Assembly (NCBI GenBank): GCA_002424095.1
Contig: DIPL01000018.1
Location: 799 to 47,746 of the forward strand
From: Christensenella sp. UBA5489
GTDB lineage: Bacteria > Bacillota > Clostridia > Christensenellales > UBA1242
DNA: 46,948 nt
Reading direction: 5' to 3'
The notes under the pieces were generated by a model that did not search any database, was not told the DNA's origin, and saw nothing but the letters and a program-made list of their open reading frames with translations. Shown in pieces: positions 34,177-43,652 of this stretch. Each line of letters begins with the position of its first letter. The stretch's first letter is position 1. The position numbers were made by a program, and so were the translations under genes.

Positions 34177-35490
34177 TTAAAAACTTACACTTGTACACAT
34201 TATTATTCCAACAAAAATCACATACATAAAAGCCACACCTATAATCATCACAATTGGCATTAAAAATGATTTTGAAATGGACGATATGAAATTTGAAATT
34301 CTATTATCAGATAGTGGCTGTAAGATTGCCCCTGTGAATTTCAAACATAACATAAACAAAATCAATTGAAAAAGTGGAATTATTATACTTGCGAAAAGGA
34401 GCAATAATCCCGATGCCCCAACCGCATTTTTTATAAGCAAACAACTTGCAAGAATGACATTAAGCCCTTCACTTAAATAACCGCCGAGAATCGGAATATA
34501 AGTGCTTAATGAATATCGTGCCGTTTTAAACGAAATTGAATCAATTGAACCCGCTGTGATACCCTTTATGGCTAGAAATCCCATAAAAATTGTAAACACA
34601 ATTCCAATTATCCATTTAAACATACTATTCAAAAAGCCCGAAAGTTTATCTAATTTAACAGAATTTGATAAGTTTGAGACAATTGAAAATACAAGTGAAA
34701 ATATGAATATAGGCATTAAAATATGCGTAAAGATTTGTGCCACAACGGCTGTCAATAAAACGACCGCAGGCTGATATATTGCAACTGAAACAGTTCCGCC
34801 CATTGCTGTGAGTAATGTTAAAAGAATCGGAAAAACAATTTCCATTTGAGTTACAATAAGATTTAGTGTATTGGTGGTTAATGCAATCATCTGAAGCGTT
34901 GCACCGGCAATTATTGTTATAATAACACCGTAACAAACAAAATGAATAATGTCCCCCACCGATTGAGAGTTTCCTCTGAAATCAGATAAGAGTCCCGCTA
35001 AAATTGCTATTGCAATTATGGAAGCCATAAGCGGAAGAAGTTTTAAAATTTCATCAAAAGTAATTTTAATAAGAGCCTCAAAAACACTAGATGTGTCATC
35101 GCCAAATTCACCGGAAATTATTGCTTGCAGTTTTTCAAGAATGCCCAAAGCACCGAAAATTTCTTTTTGCTCTTCTGATAAATTACTTAAAAAAATTTCC
35201 AGGTCGGCTAAATCAAGATTTGAAAGTTGTTCATCAATATTTTCTTTCAATTCATTTTCCAAGTCATCTTCTGATTCCTTAATTTCATCTTCTTCGATGT
35301 TCTGCATTTTATTACTAAATGCTTTTTGTTCATTTTGCGAAAGACTTAATTGCGATTCAGTCAATTGTTCAGCATTAAAATTTTGATTAAGATTTGAACT
35401 ATGTATTATAGAAAATGCGAAAAATAAAATTACTGTAATGATACTTACAATAAAGCAAAAATTTATATAATTACGCTTTTTGAATATCAA
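34177..35490 (-). CDS. spoIIIAE: Stage III sporulation protein AE
   Basis: A polytopic membrane protein of 437 residues with a signal-like N-terminus (residues 7-30). An acidic, Glu/Asp-rich linker (about 60-105) precedes eight or so membrane helices. The signature region is GYLSEGLNVILASCLLIKNAVG, with PILGG just before it. It is thought to form a membrane channel part of the SpoIIIA complex. The start is a TTG at 35490 with a strong AAAGGAG five bases upstream; no ATG fits as well. Confidence 0.94.
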   Translation of the reverse strand: MIFKKRNYINFCFIVSIITVILFFAFSIIHSSNLNQNFNAEQLTESQLSLSQNEQKAFSNKMQNIEEDEIKESEDDLENELKENIDEQLSNLDLADLEIFLSNLSEEQKEIFGALGILEKLQAIISGEFGDDTSSVFEALIKITFDEILKLLPLMASIIAIAILAGLLSDFRGNSQSVGDIIHFVCYGVIITIIAGATLQMIALTTNTLNLIVTQMEIVFPILLTLLTAMGGTVSVAIYQPAVVLLTAVVAQIFTHILMPIFIFSLVFSIVSNLSNSVKLDKLSGFLNSMFKWIIGIVFTIFMGFLAIKGITAGSIDSISFKTARYSLSTYIPILGGYLSEGLNVILASCLLIKNAVGASGLLLLFASIIIPLFQLILFMLCLKFTGAILQPLSDNRISNFISSISKSFLMPIVMIIGVAFMYVIFVGIIMCTSVSF

Positions 35491-35538
35491 AACAACTCCT
35501 TTGACTTGTCCATATTTTTTAAACTTTCAATTCTTTTT

Positions 35539-35925
35539 CTAAGGCAATATATCAATAATGATGTCAATGATATTTGTCAAAATCGGCAATGCCATAACCA
35601 AAATTATTATTTTTCCTGCAAGTAAAACTTTATTCGCCAAACTTGTTGAATCTGAATCCGAGCAAATATTTGCCGTGAATTCGGTTAAATAACCTATTCC
35701 AATTATTTTTAAAACAATACCAAACAGCCCCGGCGAAAGATTTGTTTTTTCAACGATATAATTTAAAACCTGAAAAATCTGATTAATATAATCAATCAGC
35801 ATAAGTAAAATAATAATACCGCCAGCAAGAGTAACCAGACTCGCAAAATCAGGCTTAACTTGTTTTACAATCAGCGTTGCTACGCAAGTTATTAGTGCAA
35901 TTGCCAAAATCTTAAATATATCCAA
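35539..35925 (-). CDS. spoIIIAD: Stage III sporulation protein AD
   Basis: A 128-residue membrane protein with three to four helices. The family phrase KPDFASLVTLAGGIIILLML is near the N-terminus, and KIIGIGYLTEFTANICSDS in the middle. The start is a TTG at 35925, six bases after CGGAG. It is related in sequence to spoIIIAC just upstream (66 bases). Both are small membrane subunits of the SpoIIIA complex. Confidence 0.93.
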   Translation of the reverse strand: MDIFKILAIALITCVATLIVKQVKPDFASLVTLAGGIIILLMLIDYINQIFQVLNYIVEKTNLSPGLFGIVLKIIGIGYLTEFTANICSDSDSTSLANKVLLAGKIIILVMALPILTNIIDIIIDILP

Positions 35926-35991
35926 AATTCACTCCGTCAAGTTCAAATGTAATGGTGGGATTCAAAAAGTTTATTACAATCTAAAAGTAAT

Positions 35992-36186
35992 TTAAAAGTT
36001 AAACATAGTTTTAATTTTATCAAACAAGTTGACAATTAAATCTAAAACCATAAGTAAAACAATGATAACTCCCGCCAATGTCGCCATTGTTGCAATCTCA
36101 TCTTTTCCACTATGCTTTAAAACTTGTCCAATTATTGCGGTCAAAATTCCGATAGCCGCAATTTTAAAAATAACTTCAACCCCCAT
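35992..36186 (-). CDS. spoIIIAC: Stage III sporulation protein AC
   Basis: A 64-residue protein with two membrane helices joined by KHSGKDEIATMATLAG, the family signature. The ATG at 36186 follows GGGGAG at three to five bases. The gap to spoIIIAB upstream is 115 bases, unusually wide for this operon, and holds a long hairpin. Confidence 0.93.
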   Translation of the reverse strand: MGVEVIFKIAAIGILTAIIGQVLKHSGKDEIATMATLAGVIIVLLMVLDLIVNLFDKIKTMFNF

Positions 36187-36232
36187 AATCTCCCCACAAT
36201 TTAATTATAATAAATAGTATGTTTTGTTTTTA

Positions 36233-36281
36233 AATACAATATATTGTAGTACTATGCAATAATTATGCAATACATTGTATT
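36233..36281 (-). other. Long hairpin between spoIIIAB and spoIIIAC
   Basis: In the RNA, AATACAATGTATTG (36268-36281) can pair over 14 bases with CAATATATTGTATT (36233-36246), with one G-U pair, around a 21-base loop. The loop itself has a TGCA/TGCA pairing and a direct repeat ATGCAAT. No T-run follows, so an RNA-stability or operon-tuning role, or a small inserted palindrome, is possible. Confidence 0.55.
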
Positions 36282-36301
36282 ATGCTTTGTAGCCATAATT
36301 T

Positions 36302-36793
36302 TTACATAAAAATAAGTGCTAACAATAAGCCAAAAATAATTCCAAGTTTCATATATAACGGAACATATTTTTTTGCTTCTTCATCCGCTTTTTGATAATA
36401 TCTTTTTATCTGTTCTTTTTGATTTTCAAGCTGCTTTATTTGATTTGAAACATCAAGCTTTCCTAAACTCATAAAAAATAAATTTAATATGTTTTTTTCT
36501 TCACTATTCAAAATTTTTATTTCCCTAAAAAGTGCTTCAACTGTAAGTTTTTCATTATCATTTAAACAAACAACATAATTGCTGATAAGTTTCATAACAT
36601 CTTTATTTTTTGTGGAAAAATCTTGCATAATCGAAACCAATTTGTGTTGAGAGTAATTTATTTCTAAACATAATTTTTCGAATAACAATTCAAGATTTTT
36701 AAAAAATTTTAAGCGATTACTATAATAAGAAGAAAGACCAAATCCGATATAGCCGCAAATTATAACAATCAAAATCAGTATTAAATATTTCAT
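36302..36793 (-). CDS. spoIIIAB: Stage III sporulation protein AB
   Basis: A 163-residue protein with an N-terminal membrane segment (LILILIVIICGYIGFGLS) and a C-terminal one (MKLGIIFGLLLALIFM). A helical middle resembles a GspF-type domain; the family start is SSYYSNRLKFFKNLELLFEKLCLEINYS. It lies 75 bases after spoIIIAA. The ATG at 36793 has CGGAG five bases upstream. It probably anchors the SpoIIIAA ATPase. Confidence 0.92.
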   Translation of the reverse strand: MKYLILILIVIICGYIGFGLSSYYSNRLKFFKNLELLFEKLCLEINYSQHKLVSIMQDFSTKNKDVMKLISNYVVCLNDNEKLTVEALFREIKILNSEEKNILNLFFMSLGKLDVSNQIKQLENQKEQIKRYYQKADEEAKKYVPLYMKLGIIFGLLLALIFM

Positions 36794-36868
36794 TTTTTCT
36801 CCGACAAATTATTAAAATTTTCATTTGCAATTTTTTAAATTTTTGTTAAATTTGCTAAAACTTTTTCG

Positions 36869-37777
36869 TTAATTTATCCCTAAAATTTTTTCCATTTTTT
36901 CATTATAAACACCTTCAATAACACCTGGCTTCGTTCCTTTTTTCAATACAATATATCTTTCAAAAATATTAGCAATTTTTGGAAAATTTGACTTTTGCTT
37001 TAATTGAAAAATAGAATCAGCGTGTATTGTCGCAAGAATTTTAACACCGCAATTCGACGCATAACGCACTGCTTCAAAATCATTATCCGCCCCTAATTCA
37101 TCAGTTACAATCAAATGCGGATTCATCGCACGAATTCCTTGTAGAAATCCGTTTTGCTTGTCCGAAAAAGATAATATGTCGCAAAAATTTCCTATTTGCA
37201 ATTTATTGCCTTTTCCAGCAATTTCTCCTCGTTCATCAATAATTAAAATGTTATAATTCAAATTCCTAATAGAAAGTTGATAAACAAAATCTCTTATAAA
37301 AGTGGTTTTCCCCTGCCCCGGTGGCGAAATAACCAAAATATTTTTCAATCCTTGCATGTCGAATAAATACTTAAAAACTGAAAGACTACAATTTTTAATT
37401 TCGTGTGGAATTCTAATATTTACACTTGTAAAATTTGTAATTGTTTTTATTAAGTTGTTTTCGATTACAACCGTGCCACAAACGCCAATTCTTTCCCCAC
37501 CATCCAAAACTAAAAATCCTTGTTTCAGTTCCTCATTGACAGAATAAATAGAAAATTCACTCGCCTTGAAAATAATTTCTTCAATCATTTTCTTAGAAGC
37601 GATAATTGCATTATCTAACGAATTTGAAAGTCCAAAATGGCTTAAAAAACTTGCTTGTCCGCCATAAAAAACCGTGATAGGTCTTGCATCTCGAATTCTG
37701 ATTTCATTAATTTTGGAATAATCAATTTTCGTTGTTAAGATTTTATAGATTTTATCATCTAAAATTTTATTCAGCAT
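36869..37777 (-). CDS. spoIIIAA: Stage III sporulation protein AA (ATPase)
   Basis: A secretion-type ATPase thought to power the mother cell-forespore channel. Its 302 residues include an N-terminal domain with INEIRIRDARPITVFY. Walker A is SPPGQGKTTFIRD, Walker B is ILIIDERGEI, and LIVTDELGADND and ILATIHAD follow. I chose the ATG at 37777 because GGAG lies six bases upstream; an in-frame TTG at 37792 sits inside the hairpin. That GGAG is in the 3' arm of the parC terminator hairpin, and a CATACATT lies in the loop (see the terminator entry). Sporulation sigma-E control is known for this operon in B. subtilis. Confidence 0.95.
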   Translation of the reverse strand: MLNKILDDKIYKILTTKIDYSKINEIRIRDARPITVFYGGQASFLSHFGLSNSLDNAIIASKKMIEEIIFKASEFSIYSVNEELKQGFLVLDGGERIGVCGTVVIENNLIKTITNFTSVNIRIPHEIKNCSLSVFKYLFDMQGLKNILVISPPGQGKTTFIRDFVYQLSIRNLNYNILIIDERGEIAGKGNKLQIGNFCDILSFSDKQNGFLQGIRAMNPHLIVTDELGADNDFEAVRYASNCGVKILATIHADSIFQLKQKSNFPKIANIFERYIVLKKGTKPGVIEGVYNEKMEKILGIN

Positions 37778-37781
37778 AAAA

Positions 37782-37816
37782 AACTCCGTCAATTTAATGT
37801 ATGACGGAGTTTTTTT
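37782..37816 (-). terminator. parC terminator overlapping the spoIIIA promoter and ribosome site
   Basis: AACTCCGTCA (37782-37791) and TGACGGAGTT (37802-37811) form a perfect 10-base stem with a ten-base loop. A and T runs flank it, so it can terminate in both directions. On the minus strand the T-run runs straight into the spoIIIAA ATG (37777). The 3' arm in that RNA, TGACGGAGTT, contains the spoIIIAA ribosome site GGAG. Confidence 0.9.
37796..37803 (-). promoter_or_regulatory. Sigma-E-like -10 element of the spoIIIA operon
   Basis: CATACATT matches the sporulation sigma-E -10 (CATACANT). It overlaps the loop and the base of the 5' arm of the terminator hairpin. A start about seven bases downstream would give a leader of about 13 bases holding GGAG but only one hairpin arm. 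The -35 region (about 37818-37825, GTTTTAAA) is not a good match, which limits confidence. Confidence 0.5.
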
Positions 37817-37891
37817 ATTTAAAACTTATATTTTAAGTTCGTTTATTTATTTAGTATAACTTTTGATTTGTTATTTTAATGTAAATCATTT

Positions 37892-40528
37892 TTATAAATT
37901 TCTAAATGGAATTATTTCAATAAATTCAGATTTTATCAACGACTTACCTTTCGATGCACGGTTTGTTTCTGGTATTGATTGAGATTTAATGATTTCATAA
38001 TTTTTGTTGTTTTGTTTCATTTTAACGGCGACATCTTGTGGTAGCGTTTCATAATTTGCATAAGAAAGAAAATCGCCAGCTATTTTGAAATCAAAAGTTT
38101 TTAAGCCACGCCTATATTTCTGCATAACCTCAAAGTCACCAATCGAAACTTTTTTTGCAAAACCGTGCTTTGAAATAAGTGTAACACTTCCCTGTTGGTC
38201 AGATTGTCCAGCAAAAATAACAGCATCGTCTTCTTCAAGTTTTATTGCTATAAGTCCGCCTGCTGTTCTTTTTAAAATTGGAAATGAATTACTGCTGACG
38301 TGAAGTGAAAATGCGTGTTTCGTTATAAATAATAAATTTTCAGCATTTGTTTGATACTGCACATTTATAATTTCATCCTGCTCTTTCAAAATAATAACTT
38401 TGAAATACTGCTTTCTTACATTTAATTCGGTTACAGGCATCTTTTTAACCAGTCCAGCTTTCGTAAATAGGATGATAATATTTTCAAATGTAAAATTATC
38501 ATTATTTTCTTTTTGTACTCTTAAATCATCATTGAAACTCATAGTTTGTTGCATAAATCTACTTTCTGATTGTGCAAAATCTTCATTTATATTTTCGCTT
38601 GCGGTTTCATTTAATGCAGAAAATTCAGGTAAAATTTTTATCGGAACTTCATCATAACCAATATTATTATTTAAGTCGTGAATTGAAACACCGTTTTGGA
38701 AACTTGGAATCTCGTCTGCATTTATTCTTAAACAATTCCCTAAATTTGTAAAGATTAAGAAATTCTGATTTTCTGGAATTTTTATTCCATTTCTATATAT
38801 ATCATCACTACCTATACTTTCTTGCTTATTTTGTTTTTTTTCGGGCAACAATGAAGATAAAAGTTTTTTAAGCCTTTTTTCAGCCGTAACTAAAATTATA
38901 CAATGCTTCGCCTGTGAAATTGGCACGTCGGTGCTTGTTTTAATATTTTTTATTTTTTCTTTATTACTTTTTGTTAAACGTTTTCTATCTTTTACATCAT
39001 CATCTATTTTTTCATCAGATCCATTTTCAAGTTTTATAATTTTAGTTCGTCGTTTGTCTGAAAAACGTTCTTTTATTTCATTTAATTCGGAAATTATAAA
39101 ATCATACTGTAAATCCTCTGAGCCAATAAGTTTTTTTAAGTTCTTTATTGTCTTTTTAAGTTCGCTATATTCCTGTTCAAGTTTTAATAATTCAAGATTA
39201 ACAAGCCTAGATAAACGAATTTCTAAAATTGCCTGAGCCTGAATTTGTGTTAATTTAATTTTTTCCATAATCCGCTGTCTTGCTTCGGAAACTGATTCTG
39301 ATTTTTTTATCAATGATATAATCAAATCAATTTGATTTATTGCAATTAAAAGCCCTTCGACAATATGCTCACGGTCAAGTGCATTTTTTAAATCAAATTC
39401 ACTTTTTCGAATGAGAACTTCACGTTGATATTTGACATAATATCTAACCATTTCAATGAGTCCCATTTGCTTCGGTTTGCCACCTGCAATAGCAACCATA
39501 TTTATATTAAACGATGTTTCCAATTGTGTGTTTTTATATAAATATTCCAAAATTGCACTTGGATTCCCGCCTTTTTTAATTTTTATAATAGCACGCATAC
39601 CGTTGCGGTCGGATTCGTCTAAAATATCTCCTATATAAGAAAGTTGTGCAATTTCATTTTTTTTCGCCTCTCTGAGTTCAACAATTTTTTGAAGCAAAGT
39701 AGCTTTATTAATTTGATATGGAAGTTCTGTTATTATAAGATTAAAAAAGCCTTCTTTTTTGTCATTTTTTTCAATTACAATTTTTGCACGTAAAACAATC
39801 TTTCCCTTTCCTGTTTTGTAGGCTTGTTTTAATCCGTCTCCGGCTATCATTAAAGCACCCGTTGGGAAATCAGGACCTTTAATATATTTCATAAGTTCAG
39901 AGATTGGTATCTTTGGTTTTTTAATGTACGCGCACACACCATCAATGACTTCGCCGAGATTATGTGGTGGAATATTTGTTGCAACGCCAACCGCAATACC
40001 TGTCGAGCCATTCACAAGTAAATTCGGAAATTTTCCAGGAAGCATATCTGGTTCTTTTATTGTATCATCAAAGTTATAACTCCACGAAACCGTATTTTTG
40101 TGCAAATCTTTTAAGAGTTCAAGTGATAAGGGAGTTAGACGTGCTTCTGTATATCTCATAGCCGCAGCACTGTCGCCGTCAACTGAGCCAAAATTGCCGT
40201 GTCCATCCACCAGAGTTTCACGCATACTATAATTTTGTGCCATTCTAACCATTGCATCATATACCGACGAATCGCCGTGCGGATGATATTTTCCCATACA
40301 ATCGCCCACAATTCTTGCAGATTTTCTGTATTGCTTGTCGGGAGTGAGCCCAAGTTCCAGCATTGAATATAATATTCTTCTTTGCACTGGTTTAAGACCA
40401 TCCTCGATACGTGGCAATGCTCTATCCATCACGACATATTCCGTATAAGGAATCATTGAATTATGAATAACCTCATCAATCGGTTTTTCTATAACTACTT
40501 CTTGTTCTTCCGATTTTTCTTTTTTCAC
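37892..40528 (-). CDS. parC: Type II topoisomerase subunit A (topoisomerase IV ParC or gyrase GyrA)
   Basis: The DNA-cleaving subunit of a type IIA topoisomerase, 878 residues. The breakage-reunion domain has [12 protein letters not shown] (45-56) and [10 protein letters not shown] (82-91; Ser87 and Asp91 are the usual quinolone-contact residues, unaltered). The catalytic Tyr126 lies in RYTEAR, with a coiled coil at about 360-500. The C-terminal beta-pinwheel repeats include [10 protein letters not shown]. No clear GyrA box (QRRGGRG) is present; the nearest is KYRRGLK. This favours topoisomerase IV but does not prove it. A gyrA/gyrB pair may exist elsewhere. The start is GTG at 40528 with AGGAG six bases upstream. 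It lies 84 bases after its partner. Confidence 0.85.
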   Translation of the reverse strand: MKKEKSEEQEVVIEKPIDEVIHNSMIPYTEYVVMDRALPRIEDGLKPVQRRILYSMLELGLTPDKQYRKSARIVGDCMGKYHPHGDSSVYDAMVRMAQNYSMRETLVDGHGNFGSVDGDSAAAMRYTEARLTPLSLELLKDLHKNTVSWSYNFDDTIKEPDMLPGKFPNLLVNGSTGIAVGVATNIPPHNLGEVIDGVCAYIKKPKIPISELMKYIKGPDFPTGALMIAGDGLKQAYKTGKGKIVLRAKIVIEKNDKKEGFFNLIITELPYQINKATLLQKIVELREAKKNEIAQLSYIGDILDESDRNGMRAIIKIKKGGNPSAILEYLYKNTQLETSFNINMVAIAGGKPKQMGLIEMVRYYVKYQREVLIRKSEFDLKNALDREHIVEGLLIAINQIDLIISLIKKSESVSEARQRIMEKIKLTQIQAQAILEIRLSRLVNLELLKLEQEYSELKKTIKNLKKLIGSEDLQYDFIISELNEIKERFSDKRRTKIIKLENGSDEKIDDDVKDRKRLTKSNKEKIKNIKTSTDVPISQAKHCIILVTAEKRLKKLLSSLLPEKKQNKQESIGSDDIYRNGIKIPENQNFLIFTNLGNCLRINADEIPSFQNGVSIHDLNNNIGYDEVPIKILPEFSALNETASENINEDFAQSESRFMQQTMSFNDDLRVQKENNDNFTFENIIILFTKAGLVKKMPVTELNVRKQYFKVIILKEQDEIINVQYQTNAENLLFITKHAFSLHVSSNSFPILKRTAGGLIAIKLEEDDAVIFAGQSDQQGSVTLISKHGFAKKVSIGDFEVMQKYRRGLKTFDFKIAGDFLSYANYETLPQDVAVKMKQNNKNYEIIKSQSIPETNRASKGKSLIKSEFIEIIPFRNL

Positions 40529-40612
40529 TACTTTCTCCTGTTAAAAAATTAGCTACGTAAATTATTATTTTTATCTAAAACGGCTTAACGAATTTTAAAA
40601 TCACGTATTAAA

Positions 40613-42631
40613 TTAAATCATAATTTGAATTTTATTTGAATTATTTTCTAAATCTTTTTCTAAATTCTTTAAGTTCATTTCTTGTTTATTATCCAAGAAA
40701 TTATCTTGCTTATTAAAATTTGCATACTTTGCAATATATTCTTTTCTTGCTGCAATATCATCTCCCATAAGCGTAACTATCATTCGTTCAGCCTCTTCAA
40801 CGTCTTGAATCGTAACTTTAATAAGTGTGCGCTTTTCGGGGTTCATTGTTGTTTCCCAAAGTTGTTCGGGATTCATTTCGCCAAGACCTTTATATCTTTG
40901 AATTTGATAGCCCTTGCCGATTCTATTAATTGCCTGTGGAAGTTCTGCATCTGAATATACATATTCAATTTTGTTTTGTTTATAAACTTTATATAGTGGT
41001 GGCAAGCCAATATAAACGTGGCCATATGTGATAAGTTCACGCATATAACGATAGAAAAAAGTTACCAAAATTGCACGAATATGTGCACCGTCTTGGTCAG
41101 CGTCCGATAAAATTATAATTTTATCATAACGTAAATTTTGGATATTTAAATCACTACCTATACCAGTTTCAAGCGCACTTATTATTGTTTTTATTTCATC
41201 ATTTGCAAGAACTTGGTCAAGTTTTTTCTTTTCAGCGTTCAGTGGCTTTCCTTTAAGTGGCAAAATAGCCTGAAATTTTCTATCTCTTCCCTGTTTTGCA
41301 CTACCACCCGCACTATCACCTTCGACAATAAACAATTCCGAACGCTCAGCCTTTCGATTAGAGCAACTTGCAAGTTTGCCAACTAAATTATAATTTCCGA
41401 TTGAATTTTTTGCCCTTGTTAATTGTTTAACTTTTTTTGCTGCTTCACGAACTTTCGCTGCGCCTTTTGCCTTTTCTACAATACTTTCAGCGATTTTTAT
41501 ATTATTGTTGCCAAAAAATATTCTATTTAATTCTTTGATAACCAATCTTTCAATAATTCCTTTAATCTCAGGATTTCCAAGTTTGGTTTTTGTCTGACCT
41601 TCAAATTGAATATTATTGGCTTTTATAGATATAATTGCACAAATGCCTTCTCTAAAATCTTCGCCCGTCAAGTTATTTTCTTTTTCTTTTAATAAATTAT
41701 GCTTTCTTGCATAATCGTTTATAAATTTTGTCAAACCTGTTTTGAATCCGACATCGTGCGTGCCTCCTTCGGTTGTCGGAATATTGTTGACATATGAAAT
41801 TATGTTTTCCGTATATAAAGTTGTGTATTGAATTGCAATTTCAAGTTTTAATGTTCTTTCTCCTGGTTCGGTTTCAGCAACCAATTCAAGAGGATTTTCA
41901 AAAAGTTTTGTTTTTCCTTCATTAATATATAAAATGAAATCTTTTAATCCGCCTTTATAGCAAAACTCTTCAATTTTTCCATTAATTTTATCATTTAATT
42001 TTAAAGTTATGCCCTTGTTTAAAAAAGCCAATTCTTTTAATCTTTCGAAAATTATGTTAAAGTCTAATTTCAGTCCTTTAAAAACTTTGTTATCAGGTTT
42101 AAATTGAACTTTTGTTCCTGAAACAGTAGATTTCCCTATTTCTTTTAACGGCTCAACTGGAATGCCACACTTAATTTTACCTTTTTTATCTAACGTGGTT
42201 CGAAACTCCATAAAATAAGTTTTACCTTCTCTGTTGACCGTAACTTTAAGCCATTCAGATAAAGCATTTGTTACCGAAGCACCAACGCCGTGCAGTCCGC
42301 CTGAATAGCCATAATTATCATTGTTAAATTTTCCTCCGGCATGTAGTCGAGTGAAGACGACTTCAACTCCCGATTTTTTCTGAGTTGGATGCATATCTAC
42401 GGGAATTCCTCTACCATTATCCTCAACCGTAACCGAACCGTCATTTTCCAAAGTTATTTCAATTTTATTACCATAACCATTGCTTACTTCATCAATTGCG
42501 TTATCTACAATTTCCCATAAAATATGATGCAATCCTTTAATGCCTGTTGTTCCAATATACATTCCCGGACGCAAGCGAATTGCTTCCAATCCTTCCAACA
42601 CCAAAATATCTTTTGACTCATATTTTTTCAT
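40613..42631 (-). CDS. parE: Type II topoisomerase subunit B (topoisomerase IV ParE or gyrase GyrB)
   Basis: The ATPase subunit, 672 residues. The GHKL ATP site has EIVDNAIDE (40-48), DNGRGIP (71-77) and GGLHGVGASV (111-120). The transducer domain has QTKTKLGNPE. The Toprim part has VEGDSAGGSAKQGRDR and SDADQDGAHI. It ends RYKGLGEMNPEQLWETTMNP and TLMGDDIAARKEYI. The phrases VDMHPT, AERMIVTLMGD and DADQDGAHI are closer to clostridial ParE than GyrB. I chose the second of two adjacent ATGs (42631), five bases after AGGAG. It lies upstream of parC in the same unit, 82 bases after engB. Confidence 0.87.
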   Translation of the reverse strand: MKKYESKDILVLEGLEAIRLRPGMYIGTTGIKGLHHILWEIVDNAIDEVSNGYGNKIEITLENDGSVTVEDNGRGIPVDMHPTQKKSGVEVVFTRLHAGGKFNNDNYGYSGGLHGVGASVTNALSEWLKVTVNREGKTYFMEFRTTLDKKGKIKCGIPVEPLKEIGKSTVSGTKVQFKPDNKVFKGLKLDFNIIFERLKELAFLNKGITLKLNDKINGKIEEFCYKGGLKDFILYINEGKTKLFENPLELVAETEPGERTLKLEIAIQYTTLYTENIISYVNNIPTTEGGTHDVGFKTGLTKFINDYARKHNLLKEKENNLTGEDFREGICAIISIKANNIQFEGQTKTKLGNPEIKGIIERLVIKELNRIFFGNNNIKIAESIVEKAKGAAKVREAAKKVKQLTRAKNSIGNYNLVGKLASCSNRKAERSELFIVEGDSAGGSAKQGRDRKFQAILPLKGKPLNAEKKKLDQVLANDEIKTIISALETGIGSDLNIQNLRYDKIIILSDADQDGAHIRAILVTFFYRYMRELITYGHVYIGLPPLYKVYKQNKIEYVYSDAELPQAINRIGKGYQIQRYKGLGEMNPEQLWETTMNPEKRTLIKVTIQDVEEAERMIVTLMGDDIAARKEYIAKYANFNKQDNFLDNKQEMNLKNLEKDLENNSNKIQIMI

Positions 42632-42713
42632 CATTTCTCCTAAATTAAAATAAAAAATTTATGTAATGTCATTTTATTGTATATAATTTTTATATTTTTA
42701 GTCGTTTTTTTAC

Positions 42714-43499
42714 TTACGATAAAAGATTATCAATTATTTTAAAAATCTCTTCCTTTCCCTTGTCATTAAATATTGAAAACAAAATAATATCTTCAATTCC
42801 GACTGACAAAGATTTCGCTATATTTAAAGTATAATTTGCAATTTTGCTTTTTGCAATCTTATCTGACTTAGTCGCTATGATTTTAGTCGGAATATTGTTT
42901 ATATATAAAAACTTTTGCATAAGTAAATCTAATTCACTTGGCTTATGCCTTATATCAACGAGTAAAAAAACAAGTTTAAGTTGTTTTGATTCTAAAAGAT
43001 ATTTTTCAATTAATGACGACCATAAATTTTTGTGTGATTTACTTGCGCCACTTGCGTAGCCGTACCCAGGCAAATCAACAAAATAAAAACTATCATTTAT
43101 TAAAAAATAATTTACCATTTTTGTTCGACCTGGCGTAGATGATGTACGTGCAAGTTTTTTCATATTAACGATAGAATTAATAAGACTGCTTTTTCCAACA
43201 TTGCTTCTTCCGACAAATGCAAATTCAGGCAAATCTGAAAAAAATTGACTCGGCTCTGTGGCACTTCCTTTATATTTTGCAATGGTAATTTTTTTATAAG
43301 GTTCATTTTCAAGTGAAAATAAAGAAACAAGCAACCCTTGTTCGATTTCGAATTTAACTGAATTTGTTATGATTGCCTTTTTCATCTGGGTTATTGATTT
43401 TGTATATTTAAAAAAAACTCGCTCCACTCCTATTTTGTGGTGCAAAAGATTTTTTAAGTTTTTGAAACAGAGATTTTGTTTTGTTAAATAATTAATCAT
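42714..43499 (-). CDS. engB: Ribosome-biogenesis GTPase EngB/YsxC
   Basis: A GTPase needed for 50S assembly. Counting from the ATG at 43499 (261 residues), G1 GRSNVGKS is at 97-104, G2 is in TSSTPGRTK, G3 is DLPGYG, and G4 is TKSD. The GTPase part is normal. The N-terminus is about 60 residues longer than usual before G1. A start at Met39 (43385, MKKAIITNSVKFE) fits the family better but has no ribosome site. The upstream ATG also lacks one, but lies ten bases after a consensus -10, which would make a leaderless message. The start is therefore open. It has its own promoter after the efp terminator. Confidence 0.9.
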   Translation of the reverse strand: MINYLTKQNLCFKNLKNLLHHKIGVERVFFKYTKSITQMKKAIITNSVKFEIEQGLLVSLFSLENEPYKKITIAKYKGSATEPSQFFSDLPEFAFVGRSNVGKSSLINSIVNMKKLARTSSTPGRTKMVNYFLINDSFYFVDLPGYGYASGASKSHKNLWSSLIEKYLLESKQLKLVFLLVDIRHKPSELDLLMQKFLYINNIPTKIIATKSDKIAKSKIANYTLNIAKSLSVGIEDIILFSIFNDKGKEEIFKIIDNLLS

Positions 43500-43509
43500 A
43501 TTAATAATA

Positions 43510-43538
43510 ATTATAACAAAAAATCAGCATATCTTCAA
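43510..43538 (-). promoter_or_regulatory. Promoter directly before engB
   Basis: TTGAAG (43533-43538) and TATAAT (43510-43515) are 17 bases apart. The -10 ends ten bases before the first ATG at 43499, so transcription would begin two or three bases from it. Confidence 0.75.
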
Positions 43539-43570
43539 CCTATTTTAAGAAAAAATGCAGGTCAGATTAA

Positions 43571-43598
43571 ATAAAAAACTACGAATTTCAAAATTCGC
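43571..43598 (-). terminator. Intrinsic terminator after efp
   Basis: GCGAATTT and AAATTCGT form a stem with a tiny loop. On the minus strand it is followed by AG and six T. It lies about 55 bases after the efp stop and closes the infB-to-efp group. Confidence 0.8.
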
Positions 43599-43652
43599 AA
43601 TATTTTGTTTTATATAAATATAAAAATTTTAAACAATTTGTTATTTTAAAAA

